NCBI GenBank assembly: GCA_947499255.1
Contig: CANMNF010000001.1
Location: forward strand, 1,381,012 to 1,445,011
Reading direction: 5' to 3'
DNA length: 64,000 nucleotides
From: an uncultured Sphingomonadaceae bacterium
Lineage (GTDB): Bacteria > Pseudomonadota > Alphaproteobacteria > Sphingomonadales > Sphingomonadaceae
This document shows, in pieces, positions 17,522 through 25,489 of this stretch (position 1 is its first letter; each line of letters opens with the position of its first letter). The notes under the pieces were generated by a model. That model saw only the letters and a list, made by a program, of their open reading frames with translations, did no database searches and was not told the origin of the DNA. The position numbers were made by a program, and so were the translations under genes.

Positions 17522-17723
17522 GCAGGCCATCCGGCCTGCTTGGCTTTCGCGGCGAGAGCCGCGGCGTGCGGTCGCACGCTGTCGGTGCCTTAACGGCACC
17601 GAGGCCAGCGCTAAAATTGTGAGGTGGAAATTCGGCCGACCAGGCCGCAAGGGCGACTGCCCGCCCGCAGCGGGGGCAGCTTGCTGCCCATCTAGCGAGG
17701 ACGATCGCCCGGATGGGCGATCG
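17522..17723. repeat. Array of perfect hairpins between rpmH and rnpA
   Basis: The spacer between rpmH and rnpA contains at least five perfect inverted repeats with 4-5-base loops. They are GCAGGCC/GGCCTGC (17522-17539, loop ATCC), CGCGGC/GCCGCG (17548-17563, loop GAGA), GCGTGC/GCACGC (17564-17579, loop GGTC), CGGTGCC/GGCACCG (17583-17601, loop TTAAC) and CGATCGCCC/GGGCGATCG (17702-17723, loop GGAT). Four stand almost end to end. No T-run follows them in the transcribed direction, so they are not simple terminators. RNA processing, stability control or attenuation are possible roles. I recognise no named element. Confidence 0.6.
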
Positions 17724-17732
17724 AAAAGAGAA

Positions 17733-17867
17733 TCAAGCGCTAAGCTTGTTGCGACCGCGGCGACGGCGGTTGCGCAGGACCTTGCGGCCACCGGGTGTAG
17801 CTTTGCGGGCAAAGAAACCGTGGCGGCGAGCGCGCACGAGATTGCTCGGTTGGAAAGTGCGCTTCAT
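17733..17867 (-). CDS. rpmH: Ribosomal protein L34
   Basis: The complete 44-residue L34 protein reads [19 protein letters not shown], then [12 protein letters not shown] and an arginine-rich end, stopping at TGA. This is the textbook L34 sequence. AAGGAC lies just before the ATG. It opens the rpmH-rnpA-yidD-yidC-engB block. Its promoter must lie in the 66 bases before it, which also hold the terminator of the preceding gene. Confidence 0.97.
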   Translation of the reverse strand: MKRTFQPSNLVRARRHGFFARKATPGGRKVLRNRRRRGRNKLSA

Positions 17868-17888
17868 GGCAAACGTCCTTACAGAATT

Positions 17889-17916
17889 AAAAAGGGCCGC
17901 CAATCAAGCGGCGGCC
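17889..17916 (-). terminator. Intrinsic terminator of the 17934-18743 gene, overlapping the rpmH promoter zone
   Basis: On the minus strand GGCCGCC and GGCGGCC (17895-17901 and 17910-17916) form a 7-bp stem followed by CTTTTT. It ends the upstream gene only about 22 bases before the rpmH ATG. A TTGATT in the loop, with an AT-rich segment downstream, could be the rpmH promoter. Confidence 0.75.
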
Positions 17917-17933
17917 TCACATAGAGCGGGCAC

Positions 17934-18743
17934 TTACTGCCGCGTCAGGTCCAAGTCAACATAGGCAAGTTCAGGTTTTGCATCATCTGACAACGTTTGC
18001 GCCACCTTGGCCCCTTGCGCCAACCACTTGAGCATTTCGCTGCCGGTCAACCAGCGCGCTTGTTCAAACGGCACCGAATTGGTCATCGCATAAAAAGCCT
18101 GCGCGTGATCTTCGGCCATTCCCATTTCGACGTAATAGTCGAGGTAGCGGCGATGTTCGGGTGCGCCGGGAGCAAAATCTTCTGCCCCCCTGCCCCAATC
18201 ATCCAGCCAGCCATGCACGGCAAATTCCGCGTCGCGATCAATCTCGCGAGTTTCGCCTGCCAAAAACAATTCCACCGCGCCAGAACGCACAGAGCCGCCT
18301 TCGTTAACCCGCGTGGCCAAGCCGGCTTCGCGAATCATCCGGCCAAGCTGCAAATTGGCACGATCATCATAAGTGCCCGGCGCTTCGACAAATTCGAGCA
18401 CCGCGATTGTGGGATAGGCATCCAGCATCGCGGCAAAGGCCTGCGGAGCATTGCTTTGCGTGATATCGACCAGAGCCGCCGTGTTGCCATCCATCACGCG
18501 GAACGGACCGTAGGCGGCAATCGCCGCGTCCTCTGCCTCCGCATGGAGCGGGGAGACATAGCGTGAGGCGGTAGCGCTCTCCTCGGCCACGACCCATTCC
18601 TCGGTCACAATCGTCTCGGTCACGATCGTCTCAGTCACAACTGTCTCAGTCACCACCCAGCCATCCTGCGCAGCGGCAGGCATTGCAACAGGCACGGCGA
18701 TAAGGGCCGAGGCGATTGCAATAAGGCGTGCGAACAAAGTCAT
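17934..18743 (-). CDS. Secreted protein, possible ClpP/crotonase-fold hydrolase-like, with VTET repeats
   Basis: A 269-residue exported protein with a clear signal peptide (ends MPAAAQ near residue 26). A short repeat of the form VTET(V/I) follows. The mature part, IAVLEFVEAPGTYDDRANLQ, then LGRMIREAGLATRV and SGAVELFLAGETREI, resembles periplasmic ClpP-like proteins (COG3904 type). The canonical active-site serine context (SAC) is replaced by RSGAVEL, so activity is doubtful. The function is unknown. It ends in a strong terminator and is divergent from comM. Confidence 0.55.
   Translation of the reverse strand: MTLFARLIAIASALIAVPVAMPAAAQDGWVVTETVVTETIVTETIVTEEWVVAEESATASRYVSPLHAEAEDAAIAAYGPFRVMDGNTAALVDITQSNAPQAFAAMLDAYPTIAVLEFVEAPGTYDDRANLQLGRMIREAGLATRVNEGGSVRSGAVELFLAGETREIDRDAEFAVHGWLDDWGRGAEDFAPGAPEHRRYLDYYVEMGMAEDHAQAFYAMTNSVPFEQARWLTGSEMLKWLAQGAKVAQTLSDDAKPELAYVDLDLTRQ
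18601..18660 (-). repeat. 15-bp tandem repeat encoding VTET(V/I)
   Basis: Four near-identical 15-base units (tcggtcacaatcgtc and variants) run from 18601 to about 18660, inside the secreted-protein gene. Each encodes one five-residue unit of Val-Thr-Glu-Thr-Val/Ile. Changes fall mostly at third codon positions, so selection on the protein is likely. Confidence 0.8.
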
Positions 18744-18867
18744 TGCGCCCTTTGTGAAGGCCGCGCCCTACGGCATTCTCAATAGACAGGGTTTGCAAGG
18801 CTTTAACCGCGTTGTTCCCAAGAACCCTGCTAACGTCTTTTTCGATACGTTTTTAAGGGTTTTGTTC

Positions 18868-20364
18868 ATGGTCGCAGTGGTTTCGACAGTCGCCTATCTT
18901 GGCTTGGATGCGCGCGCGATTGAAGTGCAGTGCCAGTTAACGGCCGGAATGCCGCGCTTTGCCGTAGTGGGCCTGCCGGACAAAGCTGTCGCGGAAAGCC
19001 GTGAACGGGTGCAATCCGCGCTTGCCGCGATGGGGTTGGCGCTACCGCCAAAGCGGATCATTGTGAACCTATCTCCAGCAGATTTGCCCAAAGAAGGATC
19101 GCATTACGATCTGCCCATTGCGCTGGCTTTGCTGGCGGCAATGGGCGTGCTTGATGCAGAGGAGCTGTCTGAATGGGTGGCGGTGGGAGAGCTTGCGCTG
19201 GATGGGCGAGTAGTGGCATCGCCGGGCGTATTGCTCGCAGCGCTGCATGCAAGCGAGACGGATAAGGGCCTGATCTGTCCGGCCAAACAAGGCGCCGAAG
19301 CACGCTGGGCCAGCGGGATCAGCGTTTGCGCAGCGCCAAACCTTGTTGATCTGATCGCCCATCTTAAAGGCAATTCGCAGCTACCTTTGGCCGAAGCGGG
19401 CGAAGTCGAAGCCGCCGATCACGGGCCGGATCTCAAGCAGGTGAAAGGACAGGAAACCGCCCGGCGCGCTTTGGAGATTGCGGCAGCTGGCGGGCACAAT
19501 CTGTTAATGAACGGACCGCCGGGATCGGGCAAAAGCCTGCTGGCCGCTTGTCTTCCTGGCATCCTGCCACCGCTTTCCCCGTCAGAGGCGCTGGAAGTGA
19601 GCATGGTGCAATCGGTCGCCGGAATGCTGGAAGGCGGCAAGATCAGCCGCACCCGCCCTTTTCGCGCGCCGCACCATTCAGCCAGCATGGCCGCGTTAAC
19701 AGGCGGCGGCTTGAAAGTGCGCCCCGGCGAAGTCAGCCTGGCGCATTTGGGCGTGCTGTTCCTCGATGAATTGCCTGAATTTCAACGCGCCGTGCTCGAT
19801 TCGCTGCGTCAGCCATTGGAGACGGGCCGTGTCGATGTCGCGCGGGCCAATGCGCATGTGCAATACCCTGCCCGCGTGCAATTGGTGGCCGCGATGAACC
19901 CGTGCCGTTGTGGCCATTTGGGCGATCCGGCAATGGCCTGTTCACGCGCGCCCAAATGTGCAGCGGATTATCAGAGCAAAGTGTCAGGCCCGCTGCTCGA
20001 CCGGATTGATCTGCATGTCGAAGTAGAGCCAGTGCGCGCGGTTGATCTGGCCATGCCGCCGCCCGCAGAAGACAGCGCGCAAGTGGCGCAGCGCGTAGCC
20101 AGAGCGCGCGAAGTGCAAGTGGCCAGAGGCGTTCGCGCCAATGCTGAGCTTGATGGCGATCTGTTGGAAGAGGTGGCGACGCCTGACGAGGCAGGCCGCA
20201 CGCTATTATTGCAAGCTGCCGAAGCCATGCGCCTGTCAGCGCGCGCCTATACGCGAATATTGCGTGTGGCGCGCACCGTGGCGGATTTGGCCGGATCGCA
20301 AGATGTGGGCCGCGTGCACGTGGCCGAAGCGCTGAGTTATCGGCGGCAGGCACCGCGCGCTTAA
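18868..20364 (+). CDS. comM: YifB/ComM family Mg-chelatase-like AAA+ ATPase
   Basis: A hexameric AAA+ helicase family; ComM promotes branch migration during natural transformation. The N-terminal domain VAYLGLDARAIEVQCQL and GLPDKAVAESRERV is characteristic. Walker A is GPPGSGKS, followed by RPFRAPHHSASMAALTGGG and Walker B VLFLDELPEF. The arginine/zinc-like region NPCRCGHLGD and the C-terminal Mg_chelatase_C helix domain are present. I start at the ATG at 18868, with AAGGG eight bases upstream. An earlier in-frame start would add 38 unrelated residues. The length is 498 residues. Homologues occur in many bacteria not known to be competent. Confidence 0.93.
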   Translation: MVAVVSTVAYLGLDARAIEVQCQLTAGMPRFAVVGLPDKAVAESRERVQSALAAMGLALPPKRIIVNLSPADLPKEGSHYDLPIALALLAAMGVLDAEELSEWVAVGELALDGRVVASPGVLLAALHASETDKGLICPAKQGAEARWASGISVCAAPNLVDLIAHLKGNSQLPLAEAGEVEAADHGPDLKQVKGQETARRALEIAAAGGHNLLMNGPPGSGKSLLAACLPGILPPLSPSEALEVSMVQSVAGMLEGGKISRTRPFRAPHHSASMAALTGGGLKVRPGEVSLAHLGVLFLDELPEFQRAVLDSLRQPLETGRVDVARANAHVQYPARVQLVAAMNPCRCGHLGDPAMACSRAPKCAADYQSKVSGPLLDRIDLHVEVEPVRAVDLAMPPPAEDSAQVAQRVARAREVQVARGVRANAELDGDLLEEVATPDEAGRTLLLQAAEAMRLSARAYTRILRVARTVADLAGSQDVGRVHVAEALSYRRQAPRA

Positions 20365-20371
20365 AGCTGGT

Positions 20372-20860
20372 TTAGGACCCCGCAGCAGGCGTATCGTGGC
20401 AGCACCATTCTTGTGAACCTGCTTCGCGCCATGCCAGATCGTGCCAGCCCAATTGGCGGCCATCGTGCGAATTGATCGTGATCGGCGCAATCGGTTCGCC
20501 ATCGCGCGCATCCACAAGGATCAGATCGGGATTAACGTTGGTACCATATTTCTCGCCCCATTGCCGCAAGGATAACATCGCAGGCAGCAAGCCAACGCCC
20601 TTTTCGGTCAGGCGATATTCGACTTTGCGCTTATCGCCTTCGCACCGTTCACGCACCAACACCCCATGTTCCACCAGTTTGGCGAGGCGATTGGACAGGA
20701 TATTGCGAGCAATGCCAAGTTCGCTGGAAAATTCTTCGAAATGGATAAGACCGTTAAAAGCTGCGCGCAGGATCAGAAATGACCACCGCTCTCCCATCAC
20801 CTCAAGGGCGTGGGGCAGGCCGCATTCGGCCACTTCGCGCAACGGTTCTCTCAATCCCAT
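20372..20860 (-). CDS. HxlR family winged-helix transcriptional regulator
   Basis: A 162-residue regulator. The HxlR domain is clear: CGLPHALEVMGERWSFLILR, then HFEEFSSELGIARNILSNRL and the wing VEYRLTEKG. The cysteine before GLPHALEVMGERW is the conserved one that senses redox or aldehyde stress in studied HxlR proteins. A C-terminal extension of about 60 residues follows the domain. The start has AAAGG six bases upstream. It is divergent from the small secreted-protein gene, and the shared region contains two inverted repeats that could be its operators. Confidence 0.9.
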   Translation of the reverse strand: MGLREPLREVAECGLPHALEVMGERWSFLILRAAFNGLIHFEEFSSELGIARNILSNRLAKLVEHGVLVRERCEGDKRKVEYRLTEKGVGLLPAMLSLRQWGEKYGTNVNPDLILVDARDGEPIAPITINSHDGRQLGWHDLAWREAGSQEWCCHDTPAAGS

Positions 20861-20917
20861 AGGTGCCTTTCTATAGCGGACTTTTTCTGGCCTTATCCGC
20901 AAATTGCTCAAAACCAA

Positions 20918-20995
20918 AGTTTTCTCAAAAATGGGTTGCGTTTGAAAACTGACAAGGTTAGGTAGCGTTTCGCAACCAGTTGTTATTTGCAACTG
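20918..20995. promoter_or_regulatory. Two inverted repeats in the divergent hxlR promoter region
   Basis: AGTTTTC (20918-20924) pairs with GAAAACT (20944-20950), and CAGTTG (20977-20982) pairs with CAACTG (20990-20995). Both lie between the divergently transcribed regulator and the secreted-protein gene. HxlR regulators bind dyads as dimers, so these are operator candidates. Confidence 0.4.
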
Positions 20996-21032
20996 TATTG
21001 CTGAAACGCAAGCCCTTACTCAGGATACGCTT

Positions 21033-21347
21033 ATGCCTCGCCTTTTCTCCCTTGCCGCAATGGCTCTCACCGTCACGGCCATCTCTGGCGCACCCACCAC
21101 CCTTTCTGCCGCTGAAGGCGGGGTTTATTACACTGCCAAACTCGCCGCTCCGGCGTCTGAAGACCGCTATATGGCTGGCGGCCGCGAATGGCTTTGTGAT
21201 GGTGACAATTGCATTGCCCAACGCAGCAATGCGCGCCCGTTACGCGTGTGCCGCGATCTCAAACGCACAATTGGTACTGTTGAAGAGTTTACCGCCGATG
21301 GCCGCACTTTGGATGCGGAAAAGCTTGCGAAGTGCAACGCGCAATAG
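21033..21347 (+). CDS. CC_3452-type small secreted protein
   Basis: A 104-residue exported protein with a signal peptide ending near LSAAEGG. The mature part contains WLCDGDNCIAQRSNARPLRVC, EFTADGRTLDAEKLAKCN and four cysteines, the pattern of the CC_3452 family as I remember it. This small alphaproteobacterial group has unknown function. The cysteine spacing suggests two disulfides. It diverges from the HxlR regulator, which may control it. Confidence 0.7.
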   Translation: MPRLFSLAAMALTVTAISGAPTTLSAAEGGVYYTAKLAAPASEDRYMAGGREWLCDGDNCIAQRSNARPLRVCRDLKRTIGTVEEFTADGRTLDAEKLAKCNAQ

Positions 21348-21364
21348 GTTTTCACGAACTTCCC

Positions 21365-21393
21365 CGGGAACCTCCCCCATCTCAGGGTTCCCG
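21365..21393. terminator. Hairpin between convergent genes
   Basis: CGGGAACC and GGTTCCCG form an 8-bp stem in the 65-base gap between the small secreted-protein gene and the convergent HAD gene. There is no T-run on either side, so termination is only inferred from position. Confidence 0.4.
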
Positions 21394-21412
21394 AATACGA
21401 AGCTGGCGGCGT

Positions 21413-22063
21413 TCAGGTCATAAGGCCTAGCGTCGCCAGATTTGTTTTAAGGGCAGCGGCATCGGTGAACACATGGCCTGACCAGCCGCGCGCTTTGGCC
21501 GCAGCGATGTTTTCGGCCCGATCATCAACAAAAAACAGCTCTTGCGGGGCGATACCATGGCGCGCGGCGCGCTCTTCCAAAACGGCATAGATCGCCGGAT
21601 CAGGTTTCACGCATTTCTCGCGGCCAGACACCACAATCTCTCGCATATGACGAAAAATCGGCGCGGTGGGCACAAACCCATCCCAAAACTCCGCTCCAAA
21701 ATTGGTCAGCGCCAATTGCGGCACGCCCTGCACGGCCAACGTTTCCACCAATGCATGGGTGCCGGGCACAGGGCCGGGGATCGTTTCGTTAAAGCGCGTC
21801 GCATAAGCGGCGATCAGATCGGCATATTTGGGGAATAGCGCTTGGCGCTCTGGCACCATGCGCGCCAATGGACGGCCCGCATCGTGTTCAAAATGCCATT
21901 GCTCGGTCACAACATGGGCAAGGAACCAGTCCAGTTCGTGTTCATCGACAATCAGCTTCGCAAATAGCGCGCGCAATTCCCATTGATACAGCACACGGCC
22001 AACATCCCACACCACCGCGCGCGGGCGATCTGCATCGGGAATGGGGGTGAGAGCCTCAGACAT
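21413..22063 (-). CDS. HAD superfamily hydrolase (subfamily IA, YihX/haloacid-like)
   Basis: A 216-residue cytosolic phosphatase-like enzyme. Motif I is VVWDVGRVLYQWE, where the aspartate is the nucleophile and the second catalytic aspartate is replaced by glycine-arginine. Motif II is ALTNFG, motif III the lysine in GREKCVKPDP, and motif IV FVDDRAENI. The tryptophan after VLYQ and the absence of the second motif I aspartate recall haloacid dehalogenase-type and YihX-type members. The substrate is unknown. rpmJ lies upstream on the same strand, separated by a hairpin. Confidence 0.87.
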   Translation of the reverse strand: MSEALTPIPDADRPRAVVWDVGRVLYQWELRALFAKLIVDEHELDWFLAHVVTEQWHFEHDAGRPLARMVPERQALFPKYADLIAAYATRFNETIPGPVPGTHALVETLAVQGVPQLALTNFGAEFWDGFVPTAPIFRHMREIVVSGREKCVKPDPAIYAVLEERAARHGIAPQELFFVDDRAENIAAAKARGWSGHVFTDAAALKTNLATLGLMT

Positions 22064-22064
22064 G

Positions 22065-22092
22065 CAAATAGCCCCCGCATCGGCAGGGGCTT
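22065..22092 (-). terminator. Hairpin terminator between rpmJ and the HAD gene
   Basis: AGCCCC (22070-22075) pairs with GGGGCT (22086-22091), and the minus strand continues ATTTG. A TTTT also follows on the plus-strand side, so it could work in both directions. It would separate rpmJ from the gene downstream. Confidence 0.5.
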
Positions 22093-22135
22093 TTCAAGAA
22101 ACCAGCACCGCGCAAGATACGCGGCGGGCGCTGCA

Positions 22136-22261
22136 TCAGCCCTGACGGGCTTTAAAGCGTCGGTTGGTCTTGTTAATCACATAGGTCCGGCCACGACGGC
22201 GAATCACGCGGCAATCGCGGTGGCGGTTCTTCAGCGACTTGAGGCTGTTGCGAATCTTCAT
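22136..22261 (-). CDS. rpmJ: Ribosomal protein L36, zinc-independent (YkgO) type
   Basis: The 41-residue protein begins [17 protein letters not shown] and continues [20 protein letters not shown]. This is the L36 form common in alphaproteobacteria. Only one cysteine remains, so the four-ligand zinc site of classical L36 is absent. The length is exact for the family. Nothing else of a ribosomal operon is adjacent. Confidence 0.95.
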   Translation of the reverse strand: MKIRNSLKSLKNRHRDCRVIRRRGRTYVINKTNRRFKARQG

Positions 22262-22441
22262 GGCGGTTCTTCCAATATAAAAGGCACCGGAAACGCCCCC
22301 GGTGCCGCAATTTCTTGAGCGCGCAGCTACGGGTGAGAGGCGCAAAAGTCAAGGCTTTGTCGAGCGATATTGCCTCCACCGCAACACGCCAAAATGCAAC
22401 GTTCATGAACCAGTTGGCCGATTATGCGTTATAGAGGCATT

Positions 22442-23044
22442 ATGCGCATGATCACAACACGCTCCGCCATGGCCGCTGCCATCCTCGCCACTCTCTCCGC
22501 CTGCGCCGCGCCGGCCTATGTTTCCCCTGTCGAAGTCACGCGCTTTGTCGGGCAGGCTGATACCTATCTAGCACAAGGCACCATTGAGATTGCCCCTGCA
22601 CCAGGCATCAATGGCGATGGTTTGGAATATGGCTTTTACGCAGAAGCTGTGCGGATCGAGCTGGAAGAGCTGGGATACCGCGTGGTTGCCCAAAATGGTG
22701 ATCAGGTGGCGGCACTGGACTTTGACCAAAACGTCGGCGCCCCCGCTGAACGCGGCGGCCCTGTCAGTGTGGGCGTTGGCGGATCGACCGGATCATTTGG
22801 TTCTGGCCTTGGCGTTGGCATCGGCCTTAATCTCACCCCGCGCCCGTCAGAACAGATCAACACGGTCATCTCGGTCGCAATCAAAGCGGCGGATGGCGGC
22901 ACCAATTTGTGGGAAGGCCGCGCAGCCATGTCTGCCACTGCGAACAGCGATTTTGCACCAAGCGATGCCGCCGCTGGCAGATTGGCCGATGCGCTGTTCG
23001 CTGATTTCCCCGGCAATTCGGGCGAAACGGTGATCGTGGAATGA
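22442..23044 (+). CDS. DUF4136-like lipoprotein
   Basis: A 200-residue lipoprotein: the signal sequence ends in the lipobox LSAC, about 21 residues in. The remainder resembles DUF4136 proteins, with [16 protein letters not shown], a glycine-rich [14 protein letters not shown] segment and a C-terminal [11 protein letters not shown]. The role is unknown. AGAGG lies five bases before the ATG at 22442, so I prefer this to the upstream start at 22424. The stop overlaps the start of the carboxypeptidase gene by four bases. Confidence 0.75.
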   Translation: MRMITTRSAMAAAILATLSACAAPAYVSPVEVTRFVGQADTYLAQGTIEIAPAPGINGDGLEYGFYAEAVRIELEELGYRVVAQNGDQVAALDFDQNVGAPAERGGPVSVGVGGSTGSFGSGLGVGIGLNLTPRPSEQINTVISVAIKAADGGTNLWEGRAAMSATANSDFAPSDAAAGRLADALFADFPGNSGETVIVE

Positions 23045-24180
23045 GCGACATTGTTATCGATGCCGCTTTCGATAGCGGCAATATCGCGGTCTCCAGCGTC
23101 GATGGGACCAAAGCGCACCTGACAATCCCGGCAGACCGCAACAGCGAATTTGCGCAATGGTTTCACTTCCGCGTTTCAGGCAGTGCCGGGCGCAGTTTGG
23201 AATTGCGGATCGAAGGGCTGGAATCCTCTGCCTATCCCGCCGGATGGCCCGGATATCGTGCCTGTGTTTCAGAAGATCGCGAATATTGGGCCCGCGCGGA
23301 CAGCACTTATGACAAGGGCGATGCAGGCGGCACGTTGACAATCGCCTATACGCCTGCCTCCGACATCGCGTATTTCGCCTATTTCGCGCCCTATTCGATG
23401 GAGCGGCATCATGATCTGGTGACCGAAGCGGCAGCAGCAGAAGGTGTCACCTATCGCCGCCTTGGCGAAACGCTTGATGGACGCCCGGTGGATTGTCTGG
23501 AAGTTGGCGAAGGGGACACGCAAGTCTGGCTCTATGCGCGACAACATCCGGGCGAAAGCATGGCCGAATGGTGGATGGAAGGCGCGCTTGAAGTGTTAAC
23601 CGATCCCGCTGATCCGGTGGCCAAAGTGCTGCGCGAAAAATGCCGTTTGCACATTGTGCCCAATTGCAATCCTGATGGCAGTTTTCGCGGACATTTGCGC
23701 ACCAATGCAGAGGGAGTGAACCTCAACCGCGAATGGGCCACACCTAGTACCCAGCGCTCTCCCGAAGTGCTCGCCATCCGCAATGCGATGGATGCGAGCG
23801 GCGTAGATTTTGCAATGGATGTGCATGGGGATGAAGCGATCCCTGCTAATTTTATCGCCGGGTTTGAAGGCATTCCATCATGGAGCGATGAACTAGGCGA
23901 TGCCTATGCGCGCTATCGCAGCATTCTTGATCGCCGCACCGCCGATTTCCAAACCGCTAAGGGCTATCCCATTGCACCTGCGGGCCGTGCCAATCTAACG
24001 ATCAGCACCAATCAGGTGGCCGAGCGATTTGGCGCCTGCGCGATGACGCTGGAAATGCCGTTCAAGGATCACGATGATTGCCCGGATGAAGCGCAAGGGT
24101 GGAGCCCGGAACGGTGCAAATTGCTGGCGCGCGATTGCTTGGCTGCGCTGGCGGAGTGGCTGGAGAGCCGGGACGCTTAA
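23041..24180 (+). CDS. M14-type cytosolic zinc carboxypeptidase
   Basis: A 379-residue metallopeptidase like the Nna1/AGBL group. An N-terminal beta-sandwich (about residues 1-115) precedes the M14 domain. Zinc ligands are in ARQHPGES (His and Glu) and the histidine of MDVHGDE. The substrate arginine/asparagine pair is in [13 protein letters not shown] and VNLNREW. The catalytic glutamate is in TLEMPF. No signal peptide is present. Some members of this group trim C-terminal glutamates. The gene is coupled to the lipoprotein gene by an ATGA overlap and overlaps the convergent CpcT-like gene by four bases. Confidence 0.9.
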   Translation: MSDIVIDAAFDSGNIAVSSVDGTKAHLTIPADRNSEFAQWFHFRVSGSAGRSLELRIEGLESSAYPAGWPGYRACVSEDREYWARADSTYDKGDAGGTLTIAYTPASDIAYFAYFAPYSMERHHDLVTEAAAAEGVTYRRLGETLDGRPVDCLEVGEGDTQVWLYARQHPGESMAEWWMEGALEVLTDPADPVAKVLREKCRLHIVPNCNPDGSFRGHLRTNAEGVNLNREWATPSTQRSPEVLAIRNAMDASGVDFAMDVHGDEAIPANFIAGFEGIPSWSDELGDAYARYRSILDRRTADFQTAKGYPIAPAGRANLTISTNQVAERFGACAMTLEMPFKDHDDCPDEAQGWSPERCKLLARDCLAALAEWLESRDA

Positions 24181-25079
24181 CCGCCGCGGCCATCGTCATA
24201 AAGACGCTCCGGAGTCAGCTCGCAATCGACGTTTGCACCGGCAAAATCGAAGCTGAGTGCTGTCACATCACCGGCGGCGTTGATCACGATAGCATCGTCC
24301 ACCGCATCGCTATTGGTCAAGCGCAGCTCAAGCGTTTCACCGCGCGCCTCGCTATATCTGCGCTGGAGCGCTGCATACATCGCTTCGCGCGGGGTTATCA
24401 TGCCAAATCTGCCGCCTTGATCGTGTAGCCAAACTTCGCTCACAGGATCGGCTTTGGGAAACTGGCCTGAGCACACAAAAGGGCGGACCCGCTTGGCAAT
24501 TATGGCGTGGGCAGATTTCCTACCAAGCAGCAAAGCATCTGCGCGCAGTGTAGCAACTGCCTCGAATGGCGCAGGGCAATCATCCGCCACCGTTTTAGCT
24601 CGAAACTCGCCATCATCCCAACGCCAAAGCCAATCGCAGCTCGCCCAATTGCGCGTCATTTCAGGATCAAACCCGTCCAGCAGTGACGCATCGCTGTAAG
24701 CCCCAAGCAGCTTGTCAGGCTCATGCGGGATATAGACGCGCAGGCGAATAGCCTCATTGTCAAAATCGCGCGTGGCGATGTAGATATGCTGGTGCGCCAC
24801 TTTGTCCGGGTCCGCATCGCGATATTGCTCAGCATAAAAGGCAAGCGCGCCAAATCGCGGCAGGTCAACGCGGCGGATAATCACATGGCGGCGGTCAATC
24901 CGCGCATCTTGGGATGTATTCGCCGCTTGCTGCTGCTCGACCTGCAAACCATTGTCATACCGGCCGGGAAACCAATCGAGAAACAGGTCAAGCTGCTCCT
25001 CGAACGTTTCAGGATTTTGTGCAGTGGCAGGCGATGCCAAAACCAATGCGGCGAGCGCGGCAAATATCAGGCGGATCAT
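24177..25079 (-). CDS. CpcT/CpeT family secreted protein
   Basis: A 300-residue exported protein; the signal peptide ends ASPATAQ. The mature part matches the CpcT/CpeT fold: [35 protein letters not shown] and [10 protein letters not shown]. In cyanobacteria this family attaches bilins to phycobiliproteins. Homologues in other bacteria have no known substrate, and here the protein is exported. The ATG at 25079 overlaps the cdd stop (ATGA), so it is translated with cytidine deaminase. Confidence 0.78.
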   Translation of the reverse strand: MIRLIFAALAALVLASPATAQNPETFEEQLDLFLDWFPGRYDNGLQVEQQQAANTSQDARIDRRHVIIRRVDLPRFGALAFYAEQYRDADPDKVAHQHIYIATRDFDNEAIRLRVYIPHEPDKLLGAYSDASLLDGFDPEMTRNWASCDWLWRWDDGEFRAKTVADDCPAPFEAVATLRADALLLGRKSAHAIIAKRVRPFVCSGQFPKADPVSEVWLHDQGGRFGMITPREAMYAALQRRYSEARGETLELRLTNSDAVDDAIVINAAGDVTALSFDFAGANVDCELTPERLYDDGRGG

Positions 25080-25489
25080 TCGCCCAAGCTGGCAGGTCCA
25101 AATGCCTCGGGCAAGAGCTGCGACAAGCGCCATTCCTTGTCAGCGCTGATCACCAGCGGATCGGTGCTGCCAAGCTGTGCCAGCTCGCCCAACATCTGGC
25201 GGCAGCGGCCACATGGTGTGATCGGCTTTGCACTCGGCCCGGCAACAGCAATGGCCAGCAATCCGCCGCGCCGCCCTCCGCGCGGCCCGCCATTCATCGC
25301 CTTGGCCACAGCCACCGCTTCTGCACAAAGCGACAGGCCATAGCTGGCATTCTCAACATTGCTGGCGGTGATCACCGCACCATCGTCAAACAGCAAGGCC
25401 GCTCCGACCGCGAAGCCCGAATAAGGCGCATAGGCCGCGCCCGCCGCTTCGCGCGCTTTGGCCAATATAGCGGCGCGATCCAAACTCAC
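25076..25489 (-). CDS. cdd: Cytidine deaminase
   Basis: This zinc enzyme deaminates cytidine and deoxycytidine for pyrimidine salvage. The N-terminal YAPYSGFAVGAAL binds substrate. The zinc and catalytic motifs are CAEAVA and PCGRCRQ. With the GTG start at 25489 the protein has 137 residues, normal for the homotetrameric class. Both ends overlap the neighbours by four bases (GTGA and ATGA), so GH25-like, cdd and CpcT-like genes form one coupled unit. Confidence 0.94.
   Translation of the reverse strand: MSLDRAAILAKAREAAGAAYAPYSGFAVGAALLFDDGAVITASNVENASYGLSLCAEAVAVAKAMNGGPRGGRRGGLLAIAVAGPSAKPITPCGRCRQMLGELAQLGSTDPLVISADKEWRLSQLLPEAFGPASLGE

Noticed and set aside
24177..25079. Reading the CpcT-like gene as evidence for phycobilisomes
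   Set aside because: No phycobiliprotein gene is present, the protein is exported, and homologues occur in non-photosynthetic bacteria.
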